NCBI GenBank assembly: GCA_964344895.1
Contig: CAYFPB010000064.1
Coordinates: 1-7,999, forward strand
DNA length: 7,999 nt
Direction: 5' to 3'
From: UBA6164 sp964344895
GTDB taxonomy: Bacteria; Patescibacteriota; Gracilibacteria; BD1-5; UBA6164
Shown here: piece by piece, positions 6,960 to 7,999 of the stretch
Layout of the letters: the number at the start of each line of letters is the position of its first letter
Position numbering within the stretch: position 1 is the first letter of the stretch
The notes under the pieces: model-generated
The model's database searches: none
Told to the model about the DNA's origin: nothing
The model's input: the letters and a program-made list of their open reading frames with translations, nothing else
Position numbers and translations under genes: made by a program

Positions 6960-7930
6960 ATTTGTTCTAAAATTTCATCTTCTACTTCTTTTAGAGATTT
7001 TTCACTAGTGAATCAAGAAGCTTGTTTATGTCATCAGCCTCAGAAAAATCATGAGATTAGGGTAGAATCAATACTCGGAGTTGATCTAAAACTTGTTTTT
7101 ATGGAATTATTATCTAATTCATATGAAATAAAACATATTTCAATTCATTCAATATTAGCTAAAAACTCAGATATTAATCATGTAATATCTCTATCACTTG
7201 TATTTGTTTTTGAAAACACTGTTTTTGGAATAGCTGCCCATGATACTTTTCAGTTCTCTGATACTTTTAGATAATTAGCAAGTACTTCTCACCATAGTTT
7301 TGATTTATTAAAAGTCTTTTTTTTGTAAAATTCATAGTATGGTGTTCTAAAATCAGCTCAATATTCCATTAATTCTGCTGTTACTTTATGAGTATTACTA
7401 GTTGTGTTTGAGTTATAAAATGCATTTGTATCAGTATATATTCATGATAAAAGGGAAGTAGCTATGTTGTTTGTTATGTGATTTTCTAATTTTAGTTCTT
7501 TTATTATCTCAAATGTTAATTCACAAGTTGATGAAAAATGAGGATCAATTAAATTGATAGTTCAAAATCAAGAATTTGTTTTATGATGATCAATTACTAC
7601 AAAATTAGTATTATTAAAGATATTAGTATTCTTTTCATAAGTCTTTCATAATTGAGCTACACTAGCAGCATCAAAACTTATAATTAAGTCTGGATTATAT
7701 TCTTTTAAGTCTAGATCTGGATTTATGATATCATTTGAACATAAAAATGAAAAAATTTTAGGAGTATTTTCATCATTTACAGCTTTTACTTCTTTGTTTA
7801 GTTTTTCTAAGATTCTATAAAAAGCTGATAAACTTCAAAAGGCATCCATATCCATTCTTATATGATTTATAAGTAATATTTTATTAGATTTTTCTATTAA
7901 ATCTCAGAATTTATGTATATTTTTAATCAT
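6938..7930 (-). CDS. nrnA: DHH/DHHA1 phosphoesterase, NrnA-like
   Basis: A 330-aa cytoplasmic phosphoesterase. NrnA-type enzymes degrade 2-5 nt oligoribonucleotides and often 3'-phosphoadenosine 5'-phosphate, using Mn2+. DHH domain: motif I INHIRMDMDAFGS (21-33; H23, D27, D29), motif II SFDAA with D87, motif III VIDHH (112-116), motif IV GIYTDTNAF with D167. DHHA1 domain: nucleic-acid-binding GGGGHKQASG (297-306). All metal ligands are present. Motif I has MDMD where PDGD is usual, a non-catalytic variation. Length fits NrnA (about 310-330 aa) and is far short of RecJ. Sixteen of 17 glycines are TGA, with TGA, GGC, TGA, TGA in a row at 297-300. Start ATG 7930 lies about 12 residues before the conserved strand. 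No Shine-Dalgarno is seen. It probably salvages nucleotides; a cyclic dinucleotide or pApA phosphodiesterase role is an alternative. Confidence 0.9.
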
Positions 7931-7963
7931 ATTATAGTTTTTAGTTGTAAAAAATGATAGATT

Positions 7964-7991
7964 ATTATATTTTTATTTTTTATTAAGTCAA
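7964..7991 (-). promoter_or_regulatory. Promoter of the DHH phosphoesterase gene
   Basis: On the minus strand TTGACT (7991-7986), a 16-bp A/T spacer and a perfect TATAAT (7969-7964) give the best promoter match in the window. The expected start near 7957 leaves a leader of about 27 nt to ATG 7930, which supports this start codon. Confidence 0.7.
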
Positions 7992-7999
7992 ATTTAAGA

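Noticed and set aside
7008..7274. Plus-strand frame of 88 codons
   Set aside because: Antisense to the DHHA1 domain of the phosphoesterase, which carries the conserved GGGGH motif.
1..7999. CRISPR array, insertion sequence, tRNA or rRNA
   Set aside because: No regularly spaced direct repeats, no transposase-like frame, no terminal inverted repeats and no cloverleaf-like GC-rich segments were seen.

Overview
The window comes from an AT-rich genome that reads UGA as glycine (translation table 25), which points to the Candidate Phyla Radiation, Gracilibacteria or Absconditabacteria (BD1-5/SR1). This is visible directly: read with the standard code, almost every gene breaks into fragments. With TGA = Gly, long frames appear whose TGA codons fall on invariant glycines, such as the Gly of GRQPW in CydA, IATIGPS and MLSGETA in pyruvate kinase, and the GGGGH motif of a DHH phosphoesterase. 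TGG still encodes Trp, which argues against the mycoplasma code. Genes are tightly packed and transcription units end in perfect hairpins followed by T-tracts.

Layout. 113-3134 (+) is a respiratory operon: a 72-aa one-helix protein resembling Pfam DUF4492, then cydA and cydB, the two core subunits of cytochrome bd quinol oxidase. It ends at a bidirectional terminator (3141-3170). 3176-3742 (-) is an unrecognised polytopic membrane protein, the only gene with a strong Shine-Dalgarno sequence and the only one without UGA codons. 3873-5105 (+) is a sulfide:quinone oxidoreductase-like flavoprotein with exactly three cysteines at the family's catalytic positions. Its promoter lies back-to-back with that of the membrane gene. 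A second bidirectional terminator (5110-5145) separates it from pyruvate kinase (5143-6582, -). A 68-aa unknown protein (6714-6920, +) and an NrnA-like DHH/DHHA1 phosphoesterase (6938-7930, -) converge on a third hairpin terminator.

How the genes may work together (inference): the SQR-like enzyme would put electrons from sulfide into a quinone pool and cytochrome bd would pass them to O2. This would be a two-enzyme sulfide-to-oxygen chain in a lineage usually viewed as fermentative and host- or prey-dependent. No quinone biosynthesis gene is present here, so the quinone may come from a host or prey. Pyruvate kinase gives substrate-level ATP and the DHH enzyme recycles short oligonucleotides. 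The DUF4492-cydA-cydB order and the form of CydB suggest the oxidase was acquired from a Bacteroidota-type donor and then heavily recoded (about three quarters or more of its glycines are UGA).
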